Source: Chlorokybus atmophyticus (lineage: Eukaryota > Streptophyta > Chlorokybophyceae > Chlorokybales > Chlorokybaceae). From it: a DNA stretch of 45,782 nt. Positions within the stretch are counted from its first letter, which is position 1; each line of letters opens with the position of its first letter. The notes under the pieces were generated by a model. That model was not told where the DNA came from. It did no database searches and was given only the letters and a program-made list of their open reading frames with translations. The position numbers were made by a program, and so were the translations under genes. The stretch covers positions 221,696 through 267,477 of the forward strand of contig RHPI01003762.1 in assembly GCA_009103225.1 (NCBI GenBank), in the 5' to 3' direction. This document shows positions 21,138-32,990 of the stretch, piece after piece.

Positions 21138-22020
21138 CCTGGTGAGCCGGCACGCCCACAAAACCGTTCGACGGTGATACTCAACATCGTCGCGAAATGG
21201 CTGAGCAGGACGCGGCGCCCGAAATTGGGATCTCTAATCGCGTTTCCCACCTGACATAATCTATATCACTAGATCGGGTCGCTTGTCAACTTGATGTCCC
21301 GACGCGGCATTGCCTTGCCGGCTTTTGCGTCCCGACGCGGACTTTCTCTCAATTTCTGAGTCCCGACCCGGGTTTCCCCCTTCTGTGTGAGCCGACTTAC
21401 CAAATTCAAACCAACTCCGGCAACGGTAGCAACGCGCGGGTACACTTCCACAAAAGTGTAACGCCTGCAACCGATCGCATCGGTTAACCCATGAAACCGC
21501 ATTGGAAAGCCGATTGCGGTAGCGGCATGCGCTAGGTCGGAGCGGGTTGAACTCGCGACCACTATGTTACAAACGCTACGCTCTACCTACGATACCTAGC
21601 CAACTAGACTATAACCTAAAGAATTTGCCTGTATAAGAGGACAATTTGTTAATGCTAAACGTGTTGCAACCGAACGCCGCCGGATATAACGGTGGGTAAA
21701 AGCGCGGTCCCGACCGGTGGTGCAGGCCAGAAAGTACTCGCGTAACCGGCGCGACACCGGCCGCCCGCTTGCCCGTCCCGGGGGCTCCAGGCGGCACACA
21801 AGAGCTCATAATCATAGTATTTACAACTTCCTGAAATGCATACGAGATAGAGGGCTAGGCTGTGGCTGCAGCTACTATGATAGCGGCTATCATGACATGC
21901 ATGGTGGTAGCCGTCAGCTGCTCACGGTCGTGTCATCTATAACGACGCATAGGCTGTAGATATATATTTATCCGTACAAATTGTATTGCAGGACCGGTAG
22001 GGGCCTACTGTGAGGGCTGC
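21138..22020. other. Non-coding stretch right of the interstitial telomere repeat
   Basis: GC-richer at first, with TCCCGACGCGG/TCCCGACCCGG recurring at 21297, 21331 and 21361. No gene was recognised. Confidence 0.3.
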
Positions 22021-22112
22021 ATCTTTCATTACCACTCTTACCAAATCTTACTCTTACTCTTACATCTTACTCTTACTCTTACCAGCGGTAAGTTACCACT
22101 GGTAAGAGTAGG
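22021..22112. repeat. CTTACT short repeat with inverted arms
   Basis: Several CTTACT units are followed by ACTCTTACCAG (22073-22083) and its reverse complement CTGGTAAGAGT (about 22099-22109), enough for an 11-bp stem with a 15-base loop. Confidence 0.6.
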
Positions 22113-22513
22113 GGGCTATATCAAGTTGACAAGCCGTGCTTTACGCATATTAATGATTGGCGGCATACCGCATGCTATTTCCTCGCAGTCAGCCACGCTT
22201 GAATCAATATGTTCACGTCGAACCTTGTTACCTGATGATGCAAGGTGTGCGTCCGAAGCCTTGGCAGCTTGTAACAAACCAGTCCGTTGTTACATTCAAA
22301 CACACGCGCGCATGGTCGTGATCCGCACATGTAGGGTAAGTGATTGCAATCTCGGACTGATTACTTTTCGACATCAAAGTCTGTGACTGATTGTGGTGGT
22401 GATCGGCGGTTGATTGGGGCACATAATAGCTTGTTGCATAGCAGCTAACCCCACAGACAAGACGCATCTACCGTATTCACCCGATCAGAGGCCCAGCCAT
22501 TTTACCACAGGCC

Positions 22514-22595
22514 GCACCTGATGTGCAGTCGCTTCCGAAGCGCCTCCACGTACCCCATCAACATTTATTCTTGTTACCTGTAAGTTAACAACTCA
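22514..22595 (-). repeat. Dispersed repeat/exon-like block, copy 1
   Basis: Matches 31773-31852 at about 90% by eye. On the minus strand both copies start after an acceptor-like TTAACTT(A/G)CAG and end at a donor-like CAG/GTGCG, so this may be a duplicated short exon. Confidence 0.5.
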
Positions 22596-22665
22596 GTGTG
22601 TGTGTGCTTGTCAAGGCATAATGAGCTTAAACAGCGAGACAAGCAAGAGAGGCGGGGGGGGGGGG

Positions 22666-22875
22666 NNNNNNNNNNNNNNNNNNNNNNNNNNNNNNNNNNN
22701 NNNNNNNNNNNNNNNNNNNNNNNNNNNNNNNNNNNNNNNNNNNNNNNNNNNNNNNNNNNNNNNNNNNNNNNNNNNNNNNNNNNNNNNNNNNNNNNNNNNN
22801 NNNNNNNNNNNNNNNNNNNNNNNNNNNNNNNNNNNNNNNNNNNNNNNNNNNNNNNNNNNNNNNNNNNNNNNNNNN
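22666..22875. other. Assembly gap (210 N) after a G-run
   Basis: The gap follows GGCGGGGGGGGGGGG, so it probably marks a homopolymer-rich or repeat sequence the assembler could not close. Its length may be arbitrary. Confidence 0.95.
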
Positions 22876-23634
22876 GGCAGAGGTTAGGGGTTGCACTCCT
22901 TATTCTGCACGCATGCACACAAATGCGCCCGCCCCAGCACTCTTGCGTACACAAAAAGTTGCTGTCATTCAACTACACCGACCTGCATGCGTGGGATTGA
23001 CAGCATGCTCGGGCTGAGACTCACGCATAGGCACATGCACATTTTTTCGCGTCTCTTCACGGCTTGCATCACCCATCGGATCATGGCCATGCGTCAAGTC
23101 AACTGCAACGGTGTTGTTGGTATGCTCATCAATAATAATAACAATAGACAGCACCATTGGACCCGTCAACAGTCATGCGAGTTGGCACGCGCACACACAT
23201 ACAAGATTGGAGTCATGTATACTGCACCTGCATTGCTGGAGATGACAACATGCTCGTGCCGTGCTGGGGCGCATGCCTCAGCATCTCTGGGCTGCTTGGA
23301 TTGCCTTGCGAAGGCAAAGGAATGGGGACGTCATCATGCGTCAAGTCAACTGCAACACATCATGTGTGTTGTGAGGCAATGACATACGCAATCAGCAGTG
23401 CTGCAGCAGGGTGGGGGGAGAAGAGAGACATAAATCGAGCAGGAGCTGGGCTCACCGGAGACGCCACTGCTAGCCTTGCATGCTGCAAAGGTACCTTGGC
23501 CATTGTTACAACACTGGTGCTTCGTGGGCACTGAGGGGTGTGCTGCCAGCGACTCTGTCAAGACAATTGTAGTAGTTGCTGAGTTGAAGCAAGCACGTTG
23601 ATGGTTGTTGTGGTGCTCCTACTGTGTCACCTTC

Positions 23635-24774
23635 TTATGTGGCTATGTCACCTATATGTAATTGGATCGGTTCAAAGCAATGCTGAGCACTTTCTTTTAA
23701 CACCTCTTCAATTAGAGTGTCAACAGCCCTGATGCCGGTGCCGCACACCATTGTGGTAGCTGCGTCCTCGTCGTCCACCACCAAGGACCCACGCATCTCT
23801 ATGAGGATTGCTTTAACCCCGAATGCTTCGGTGGAGTGATGTGATACTGGCACCCACACACAGCATACGGGACTTTCTCGCAATGCAACCTAGCTGCCAG
23901 CTCTTGTATGCGCTCAAGTATCCGCTGGTCATATACGCGGAAAGTCTTCACCTGCCAATTCTTGATAGCCGCATGGGTATTCCACCGGTGCAACAGATCT
24001 TCAACCAAGGATTCCACCGTTTCAATGTTGCTCGGTGCGTTCAATGAGCGCGGCGCGTGAGAGTTACCTCCCTCCAGCTGACTGGTACCACGCTTGGTGA
24101 TGTACACCGGGTGTGCACCGCTGCCGATATTGATGTACATCTGTTCAAACGACTACGGGTCTGCCAGCAAAAGAAACAGGTATGTTGGACATGGAACGGG
24201 TGCAGCATGTGCTCAAACTGTGCAGCTTATACGGATGAAGTGAAAAGGTGCAGACATGTTGTGTGCGTGAAAGCGAAGGAGGCCCAGTGCTTGCTGCTCG
24301 TACAAGATTGCTTGAGTAGGAGGCGCCCAGGCAGGAGGCAAGGTTGTGCACATGCACGCGCGCTCGTTCACACATGCGTGCGCATGTGTGTGCAAGCTGC
24401 GCGTGCATGCGCAAGCTGGTGTCACGCTTTGCTGCATGCACAGCATGCATATGCGCCAAGTGCACAATGTAGTTCTCACTGCTGTCGCCCATACTTTACA
24501 AGCTTGATGGCGTTCTCATGCGCGGTCATTAACTCTGGCGAAAACAGTGGCACACCCGTGGAGACATCGACTGCAACTTGGAACCGCTCGTACACCGCCA
24601 TGAGCCGTTGCTCGAGTTCATCGGCTGCAGGTATACCACGCTTGCATTGGCGACGCAGCTGTAACTCCAGGGCATCGGCAGACACGCCTTCTGCAGCCTT
24701 CGCTCTGATTTTGGCCTCGTCCCAAATGCTGCGCGTGCTGAACAAGGCACTCGTCCATGCAGCGATAAAGCTGC
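23635..24774 (-). pseudogene. DDE-transposase-like gene, 3' module, copy A
   Basis: Exon 1 (24774-24480) follows an acceptor ATGCAG and encodes GSFIAAWTSALF, QLRRQCKRGIP, STGVPLFSPEL and AIKLVKYG. Exon 2 starts near 24164 and encodes YITKRGTSQLEGGN, LLHRWNTHAAIKNW and VYDQRILERIQELAARL. The frame then changes near 23880, and matching text continues to 23635. The order STG-x-PLF, RGTSxLEG, RWNxxxxI recalls the C-terminal part of uncharacterised DDE-transposase-like proteins I remember from fungi and other eukaryotes; I cannot name the family. Every block has a counterpart in copy B at 26324-25529, which shows that the frames are real protein. The function is inferred. Confidence 0.5.
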
Positions 24775-24817
24775 CTGCATAGCCGTCAACATGTTGGGTC
24801 ATGATATGCGTTTGCAT

Positions 24818-25029
<212 letters not shown>

Positions 25030-25528
25030 AGCTTGCTTGTCATTGTCGAAGCCCCTGGCACGCACGGCACTTCTGTCGGCATCATCGCAACGGTTGGCGC
25101 TACAGCCGGCACGGTGAACGCCCCTCCCTGGCCTGTTGCACATGGATAGTACTATGCACAATTTTGTCGTTGCGCATGCAAGCGCGATCGCTGGTGCAAA
25201 AAGGCATGCATGTGAGTGCGTACATGTGTGTGCGCACGCATACATAAAAATGCTCACCTGTTGCAGTGGTGAGCGAAGACAATTGTGCAGCTGCCGGCAT
25301 CGCAGCCGTCGTTGGTGTGCTGCTGCTGTCTGTGTCGCAGGAGCTGTACAAGAGCGTGAGTTGTACAAATGTAGTGACTTGACACGCGTATCAGTAGCAC
25401 GCAAGTGTGTCAATCACATGCAACCTATGCATGCGTGCACATACGCATCAAGTACGGTTGCACGTCGAGGCACACAAACGAGCTTACTTGCACGGTCCGA
25501 ATTCAGCTCCTGCTGCTCCGACAACAGC

Positions 25529-26324
25529 TCAACGACGCATGTGTCCCCCCCCTTCTATGCCAGCATCTTCCGTCATGTGGCTGATGCTGTCTAGCAGCTC
25601 GGCTGGTATGGCATCAAACCCAAAGCGTTCAGTGGTGTCGCTGCACACGCGCTGCCATTCAGCACAAGGAGTGCGCGGACAATTGAGCTCCGTTGCAAGG
25701 TCTTGGATCTCTTCAAGGATCCAGCGATCGTGAAAGTCAAAGTCCGTGCTATTCAGGTGATTGATGCTGGCTCTTATGTTCCAACAAGAGAGAGAGAAAG
25801 TATCGAGTACAAGATGCCCAGCAAGGGACAAATCTGAGGGTCCGGAAAGAGCTCTAAGCGCGAATGCGTTACTGCTCTCCAGCTGACTAGTGCCCGATTC
25901 GCGTAAAGCTTGCCGGTCTCATTGGTCATACACCTCCTCCATACGTTATGGATCTGCATGATGGTTGTTGCCATTGGTGTGCAACCTTTGCTTGATGCGC
26001 ATGGCAAGACAGCAACACCATGGCTACGCGTACGTACCACTCAAGTAGTTGCGCTCAGCTAAGCTAAGCTGTTGCTGGAAGGTGATCAGCAGCTTTGTGA
26101 ATAGCGGCATGCCCGTAGAGATGTATATCGCCCCTAGAAACTTCTGCAAGACAGCCTTCAAGTTCGGGACCAGGACCTCCGGCGCAGGATGCTGCATCGG
26201 CACTCTCTCCTAACGCGCGCCTCCAGCTGACTTGCGGACATGTCTGCAAATTTTCTCTTCAAGCGCGCTACATTTGAGTGGCTACGCTCTAGCATTGCAG
26301 CAGCTACGGCTGCTATGAAGCTAC
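25529..26324 (-). pseudogene. DDE-transposase-like gene, 3' module, copy B
   Basis: Exon 1 (26324 to about 26046) follows an acceptor CCTTGCAG and encodes GSFIAAVAAAML, QLEARVRREC and, after a frame change, VPNLKAVLQKFLGAIYISTG and PLFTKLLITFQQQ. Exon 2 (about 25975-25529) encodes ESGTSQLESSNAFALRAL, CWNIRASINHLNS, FHDRWILEEIQDLATELN and FGFDAIPAELLDSI, ending at TGA. It aligns block by block with copy A, but the two are diverged well beyond a recent duplication. An in-frame TGA at about 25920 and the frame change mark it as decayed. With the 5' exons at 27121-26730 it could be one gene. Confidence 0.5.
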
Positions 26325-26348
26325 CTGCAAGGGCACGACATGGTTGTT

Positions 26349-26630
<282 letters not shown>

Positions 26631-26729
26631 AATGTGGCGTATTACACCAGCAGCACCAACGTGCTACACATGTTGCTTGCTGCAATGACTACCTGTAAGC
26701 CGCATCTTATGCAAGCCTCAAGAAACTTG

Positions 26730-27121
26730 ACAAGAGCGCTCATCCTGAGACTGCACCTCGTTCGGACTGGCTGGCCGGAATGCGTGCGATACGGTCCATT
26801 ACATGCCTGATATCTTCATTCACCCAAGCAACACTTGGAAATATGCTCATGAGCAGCCATTCGGTGGTCTTCGTGTTATCCACATACAAGCCAACTGGCT
26901 CTTCCTATAGGAAAACAATTGTGGCATAAGCACTTAGCACAACATGGCATAAGCACTTAGCACAACAATGCAAGCATGGAGTAGATACCAAACTACGTAC
27001 ATGAAGGCGCCGAAACCGTTGATACATCTCTTTCAAGTGATGCTGGATCTCGTAGATGCTGGTGGTGGTCACAAACCAATACCCGCATATCTCCGTCTTC
27101 TCACACATGACGACAAACAAT
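26730..27121 (-). pseudogene. DDE-transposase-like gene, 5' core exons (C)
   Basis: Exon C1 (about 27127-27001) encodes LFVVMCEKTEICGYWFVTT and SIYEIQHHLKEMYQRFRRL and ends at a GTACGT donor. Exon C2 starts at about 26908 after TTTTCCTATAG and encodes EEPVGLYVDNTKTTEWLL, SIFPSVAWVNEDIRHVMDRI and a TGA at about 26750. The pattern (T/V)VMxExxEIxGxWFV...LxYVDN...FPxxxxxxDxxHxxxR resembles the catalytic core of a DDE-type transposase, with the Asp of YVDN and of NEDIRH as candidate catalytic or conserved acids. After the stop another frame (SALVKFLEACIRCGLQ) runs to a possible donor, then the CT microsatellite and copy B. Family name unknown. Confidence 0.5.
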
Positions 27122-27648
27122 GCTAAACAGTCGTTTCATCCTGAGTATGACAAGGCTTGTTAGCAGCATCATGGCATGCAGTGCTTAACATGTAAGAAAC
27201 CAACAGCAGAAGCTCGTCACGACGCTGTCGTAACCAACATGGCTATTAAAGTCGCCATAATCTGCCGGTGCAGCGGGCACCTGTGCCTGCAACGACTCCT
27301 ACATATAAGGCACAGTTACGGCCCGTGTTACATGCCATCATTGGCCTGCCTCAGCAATGTTGCATGCAATGGTGTGATACGCGGAGAGTTCTCAGCTTAC
27401 CTGAGTGCTCACAGGCGCGAAGAAGTTTGCGTTCGCCGAATGCGACCGCGTTGCAGAGGAGCGCTGCGGTGCTGCCTTGCATGACTGCCAACGCAAAGCA
27501 CGTCAAGGAGGGCTGCTCATTGCACGCCATTGCGGCACAACATGTGCGCTATGCCAGATTGCAATGCAAGACCGTACCTATAAGGCTAAGCGGTGGGAGC
27601 GGTAGAAGGTCAAAAAGTTAGTTACATGTAACATGTTTGCAAAGTCCG

Positions 27649-28326
27649 TCAAGCTCTGGCCGTTGTGGATGTTGCGCCAAAGAGGTTCGCGATGGTGCGT
27701 GTGGTGCCGGACTTGTGCGTGAGCACTATGCGATCTTGAGACTGCTGTTGCACCGGAGCTGGGAGTGAAGCAACGACTCCATCATCTAGGGCATTGAAGT
27801 ACTTAACAAACAAATACTCCCGCCATGCTCTGCGTGGTGAAAAGATAAACGTCACGTTTCCACAAGGCATGCGTCACGGACACTAGCACCTATGCACGCA
27901 CAGCAGCACCACGCCGTTGCTCGCGGCGGGAGCACGCAGCCCTATGCTTACCATTGCGGCTTACGCATCTATACCGGTGCGACCATAATTGTATGTGACG
28001 CAGAGCATCCAACACCGTGCGAGGGCTTGCAGGCTCCCACCCGTTGCCTTCAACGCGAGAGGAAGAGTGGCAGCACGGGCAAGCCACTTGCTTAACGAGG
28101 TGGGGGAAGAACACCTCCCACGTGAGGAAGTAGTGCGTCCATGGCGTGGAACACCGCCATTCTGTCCATGGTGTCCTTGTTCATTAATGCGGATAGTCTT
28201 TAAGTAGTCAGGCCAGCGGCAGCGGTCGAGAGGCTTGCCCTTACCGAGCTCCCGCGTGAGCCCGTGAGCCCTTTGGTATACACGAAGGGCTGCCTTGCGC
28301 TCGTCGCAGCGCCTAGCCTCCTCCAC
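27649..28326 (-). other. Possible upstream exons of the same minus-strand gene
   Basis: Two minus-strand frames have coding-like composition. 28326-28100 encodes ARRCDERKAALRVYQRAH and GKGKPLDRCRWPDYLKTI. 27870-27649 encodes AWREYLFVKYFNALDDGV and DRIVLTHKSGTTRTIANL. They lie upstream of exon C1 in the right order and on the right strand, but no splice chain could be closed and no family was recognised. Confidence 0.3.
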
Positions 28327-28407
28327 ACATGCGGTCAGTCATCAGCTTGCGTGGTAAGCTGTTGCGCTGTGGCCATGGGCTTGTGCTGCAGGCTGCTGAT
28401 GGCCTGC

Positions 28408-28870
28408 ACGATGCCACTTGCGCATGATGGTGACCAGTCGGACAGAACTGTCACTTGGGCACGCGTGCATGCACAGCATCAAGCCACGCGCAGTCGCATT
28501 GCTGGCTAGTGCAATGGCTGAAGTCGTAGTGAAACAGAACTGAACACACGGTTGCAATACATGCTACTCAACAGTGCCACATGCGCATGATGATGACCAG
28601 CTGAGGATGGTCGCTTAGGCACACGTGCACAACAACAAGCCATGCGCAATTGGATTGCTGGCTAGCGCAATTGGATTGCTGGCTAGTGCAATTGCTGAAA
28701 TCGCAGTGAAACTGAACATAACACACGCTTGCAATGCACGCTACTCAACTGTGCCACTTGCGCATGATAGTGACCAGCTGGAGGACTGTTGCTCGGGCAC
28801 GCGTGCATGCACAACAACAAGCCACGCGCAGTCGCATTGCTGGCTAATGTAATCGCTGAAGTCGAGTAGC
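28408..28870 (+). repeat. Three-copy tandem repeat, 160-180 bp unit
   Basis: Copies start at about 28410, 28572 and 28751 with TGCCAC(T/A)TGCGCATGAT. Each contains GGGCACGCGTGCATGCAC or a variant, CAACAAGCCA(C/T)GCGCA, and ATTGCTGGCTA. The middle copy has an extra 20-bp duplication of GCGCAATTGGATTGCTGGCTA type. Confidence 0.85.
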
Positions 28871-31079
28871 AGTCGTCGACACTACATACACACATGGTCT
28901 CAAAGCACGCTACTACTCACATTATTAGCATCGAGACGCACCGGCATCAACAGTATCACAAGTGCCGCGTGCAATACAGCATTTCGCAGCAAACAAAGCA
29001 TTCATTCAATTGTTTGCATGCTCGGCAACAACGACGCAAGAGGCAGCATGCAGCGACCAAATCTCACTTGAAACCGGGGAGGCTAGCCAGCACAACAACA
29101 CGCAAGTCGCGAATGCTCAGCAGCAGCCGTGCTCGCATGATGCAGCCAACAAGCCGACTGCAACAACGGCACGGCGAATAAATATCAATAATGAGCACAA
29201 TGTGCACGATGCACATGCCGGCATATTGTTGCATGTGGCCCATATGATTTGAGATGTAACACACTTATCTAAGGTGGCAAAACAATATCTCTGATGTGTT
29301 GCAATATGAAGCACATATGTTGCGATATGAATACATATGCTGCAATATGGTGCAATATGATGCAATATGGTGCAAATTGGTTAGCCTGCAGTTAAGTGTT
29401 TCAAAACTTATTTCTAATGTAAGGTTTACGCCACGGTACTTGCTGCGATATTCAGTAAGTAATGCCTAGGTTATAACCATCAAAATAATGCTAACCTAAA
29501 TTACCTTAACGTTAAGATTCAACTAAACGAAAAATTGCATTGTTAGGCCACCATTTGGTCACGCATGAATTGATCAAATGGGATCGCAACAGTGACAACA
29601 GTAAGTTGCTGAAAAAGGCAGCGAAATGGCCAGTCATTGCAGAGATGCGTAAAAGATGCTGAAAATGAATTCAGCGGCAACTGCTGACCAACGGCGACCC
29701 AAAGTTGCTAAGGATTCGGTGCAATTGCAGCACAGTTAGTGGTTAAAACAGCCGCGTTTTTGGCGGTACGAGGCCGGGGCAGGCCCCATACCCATAAAGA
29801 CATGCCGCCACTACTCACCCTCGTTTTAACTAATCCACTCTACCATGTAACGCTAATTGATTGCACGCTATAGTTACGGCGTCATAAACCATGGTCAACA
29901 GCCGATCTATGCATACCGTATTTACCCGTTCACAATGCCCCCCTTCCAACACAGTGCCCCCCTAAAATTTATGGGGTAAATTGTTAATTTGTTAACTACA
30001 TTGCTACGCTAGAAGGCCTTCTGCTGGAAGCAGGAGGCGGTGTTGGCGGCGGCGCTGGTAGGCGCTAGTAGTAGTAGGTTGATGTAAGCAGTCATAGCAG
30101 CGTTGATAGCGGTGGCATGCAGGAGCATTAGCATGCGTTAGCTTGCATGCTAACGCTGCAATCTTGTGTAAGTAATTGTGTTGATTGCTTTTTCACGGCT
30201 GCGTCCCTGCATGTATACGGTATGCTTGTCTACATGTGCACAACTACCTGTGTGAACTTGCGACGCCCACACAGCAGCATGTGCACACGTTCGCGCTTAC
30301 GCATGCGTGCGCACACACACACGCAGGAGGAGCGTACAGCTTGAGGCGTTAACGTGTCCTAGGTAGGCAAGCGCATACGCGCAGTAGCACGCACGCACGC
30401 ACGTGTCAGCCGTTGCCGGTAGTTACCCGCACATGCACGCGAATATGTATACAGGCACCGCAGGCTGCGCACAGTCTCACGCACGAATACGCTAATACAT
30501 ATCATGATATTAACAGCTCTATTGCTAATGCCAAAAGGCAAATAGGCACGCACGCAAGCATGCATAACTAGAAATGAAAGTCACCCTCCCACAAGCAAGC
30601 ACTCACCCACATATTTACACGCCACGCAAGCACAAGCACGGATACACTACCTGGAGCGTACAATTTTTGAAAAGTTGTTGAGTCAACCACTAGTCGGTGC
30701 CAACAGGCATGCGCGCACGCACGCGCGCATCCTTACACACATGCAGGAGCGACCAGTATACACACACACGCATATGCAAAGGCGCAGTCACCGGTGCCAC
30801 TATATGTGCGCACGCACTCAAGTAAACAACCAGCCACTGGCACTGTGACAGGTGCGTATGCGTGCACACACGCATACATGAGCACTTGACGGCAGGCGAT
30901 GACTGATAACGCTGGTTACGCATTGGCACGCATGTTGATGTGCAGGAGCTGCGCATGGTTGTTGAGCGCATTGTCGGGCACGCGCACGCGCACACGCACG
31001 CGCACGCTGTGTGGGTTCGTGTGTGAATGTGGCGCTGAATAACACAGCTTGAACGATGAAGCCTAATACATGTCATGTT
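28871..31079. other. Long stretch without a supported gene
   Basis: 29271-29375 holds a short tandem run of TGCAATATG(G/A) units. 29925-29985 has CCGTATTTACCCG, two GCCCCCC words and GGGGTAAAT, which look like one end of a short DNA transposon. 30290-31020 is rich in CACGCA words on both strands. No coding exons were convincing. Confidence 0.4.
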
Positions 31080-31080
31080 C

Positions 31081-31548
31081 CTATGCAGATTGGCTACTTT
31101 CGTCGCTTGTTCTTGCATAAGCAATCAACACGCAACACTTCTCGACCCATCCGCTGTGTGCAAGCCACACAAGGCTTGGGTCTTCCCTTTCGCCCTTGAT
31201 GTTTTTTTTTTTTGTCTTTTTAACTTTTGCAGTCGTCGACTTGGGTGCCGCTGTGACTGTAGCCCCAAGCCTGGATGTTGCTGGCGCAGTTGTTGTGGTT
31301 GTGGTAGCTTCCGTGTACGGTGCTGCTGGTTGCTTCGGTGTAACACGGCGTGGCTCGTCACGTGCAATCACGTCAGGGGGTCTCTCGGACTGAGTTGTGG
31401 CGTGCTGCAAGCGACGATAGTCAGATGAATCGATAGCCGCTTGTTGCCGTATCAAGTGCTTCTCATATTTCTGTAACTGAGCTCGAACTTTCGGCCTTAG
31501 CTCGCACGCTATGGCCGCTGCGCATTTCAGTTCAAGTGCAATGCGCAC
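31081..31548 (-). other. Coding-like exon, unknown protein
   Basis: A minus-strand frame that may open after an acceptor-like AATCAG. It encodes a charged helix (EVRIALELKCAAAIACELRP, QLQKYEKHLIRQQAA), a Thr/Pro/Ala-rich linker and a Lys-rich tail (AKVKKTKKKNIKGE) that contains an A12 run. It looks like protein with a disordered basic tail. No family was recognised. It may belong to the minus-strand gene complex of 23.6-34 kb. Confidence 0.3.
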
Positions 31549-31772
31549 TTCCTGATTCCACCGTCACGTCAATGCTTGTCACTTCGTGGCAGTGCCGGGC
31601 GTGTGCTCAGCATGCAACTTGAAGAACAACACGTGCTCAGCACCAGTCAGTACCGGTGTCGGCAATGCATAAAGGCACTTAACATGCGACATTTACTGTC
31701 TCTTGCTCAGCAAGCGCGACGACGAGAGTTGCACGCAAGGTGCAGCTCCAGTTGTTGTACCCCCTAGAGAAG

Positions 31773-31881
31773 CGCACCTGATGTGCAGTCGCCTGCGAAG
31801 CGCCTCCACGTACCCCATCAACACTTTTATTATTGTTACCTGCAAGTTAACAACCCATAAACACTGGGTTGTTAACTTGCA
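31773..31881. repeat. Dispersed repeat copy 2 ending in a perfect 17-bp hairpin
   Basis: 31773-31852 repeats 22514-22595. It then runs into TGCAAGTTAACAACCCA (31841-31857), a 7-base loop, and the exact reverse complement (31865-31881). The hairpin is perfect over 17 bp. The copy at 22.5 kb lacks the second arm. Confidence 0.85.
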
Positions 31882-32990
31882 CGCCGCCGTCGCGAGGGCC
31901 GACTGTCTGTGCACGCGTTCCGAGCCGCTCCCCGCCCTCGGGCCCCCGCTCTGGCAACGCCTGGCGACGGCGATGGCGGGCTCTGGGCGGGGATCAGGAG
32001 CGCCATCCGACTGCCGGGCGAGCGCTTCTGTGGTGAGTAGTAGCCTGCTCCGCTGCTTGCGCCCGCTTGTGCGACGGCCACAGCGTGCGTCTGCAGTTCT
32101 GAACTGCATGCCATGTGTGCTTGCTGTTGCTCTCGTTGCTGCATTCCGCGACCTCCCTCTGCAGGGCCGAATGATGTCAAACAGCAGCATCTACTCCCGG
32201 AAGCGCAGAAGTCCGTGCTCGCGGGTGCATGCGTGCTCCCAATCGTTGGCTAGTATGTCAGTATGCAAGTGCAGGTGCATTGATGCGGGCATACCGTTTT
32301 GAGTTCCAAAAAAGACCTGCTCCTCCGAATTACTTGTGTATATACAATTGCTGACCTACTCGACATGCAACACTCATTGCTGATGTCCTGTTGTGCAGGT
32401 CGCAACGCCTAGCCTTCGTGGCAAGCAATGCCCAAGCGCTAACCAATGCTAGCTTTTCTGCATTTTTAACTTCCCCCTTGTCATGTGGTTGAAGACTCGA
32501 GTCGCCTCACCTCTCCACCTCCTATGCATGTGGTTATTTGTGCACGCTAACAACTCTTGTGGCGTAGAGAGACCGGCTTTGAGCAATCATCATAAACAAA
32601 TGTAGTGAGACGTGTACTTGTCAATGCAATGTAATGTAATGTAATGCTGTAATGTTGTTCAAGTTTTCCACATTGTACTGGCATATCCATGTGGATTATG
32701 ACTTGAGAGCATGGAAACTCGTGTTACAAGCCATGCCACAACACTTTTAGAGCACACTCTGTCCGCTTTCTGTGAATGCAAAGCAACCATGGCTTCAACG
32801 GGTCATGGCATAACTTGCCCTGATATCATGATGCCATTTCCTCTCTATATCGTACGATTGGTAATGTCAGACTGCGCCACAAGCTCCCAACACACTTCTA
32901 CACTCCCAACACACATCGATACATAATGTAACAGCATGCGCGCTAAATGGTAGCATGACAACTGTCGGATCACAATCCCTTTTGCTTTTC
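31882..32990. other. Stretch without a supported gene
   Basis: 31880-32040 is markedly GC-rich, with open frames on both strands that differ in composition from neighbouring exons. 32620-32655 has a short TGTAA(T) repeat. Nothing else was recognised. Confidence 0.3.

Noticed and set aside
22574-23000. Frames running through the N gap
   Set aside because: They consist mainly of unknown bases and cannot be evaluated.
31841-31881. Helitron 3' end (hairpin followed by CTRR)
   Set aside because: The hairpin is good, but no CTRR follows at the expected distance and no Helitron protein is present.
31703-32302. 199-codon plus-strand frame
   Set aside because: Spans the GC-rich stretch and the hairpin, has no motif, and an equally long frame exists on the other strand.
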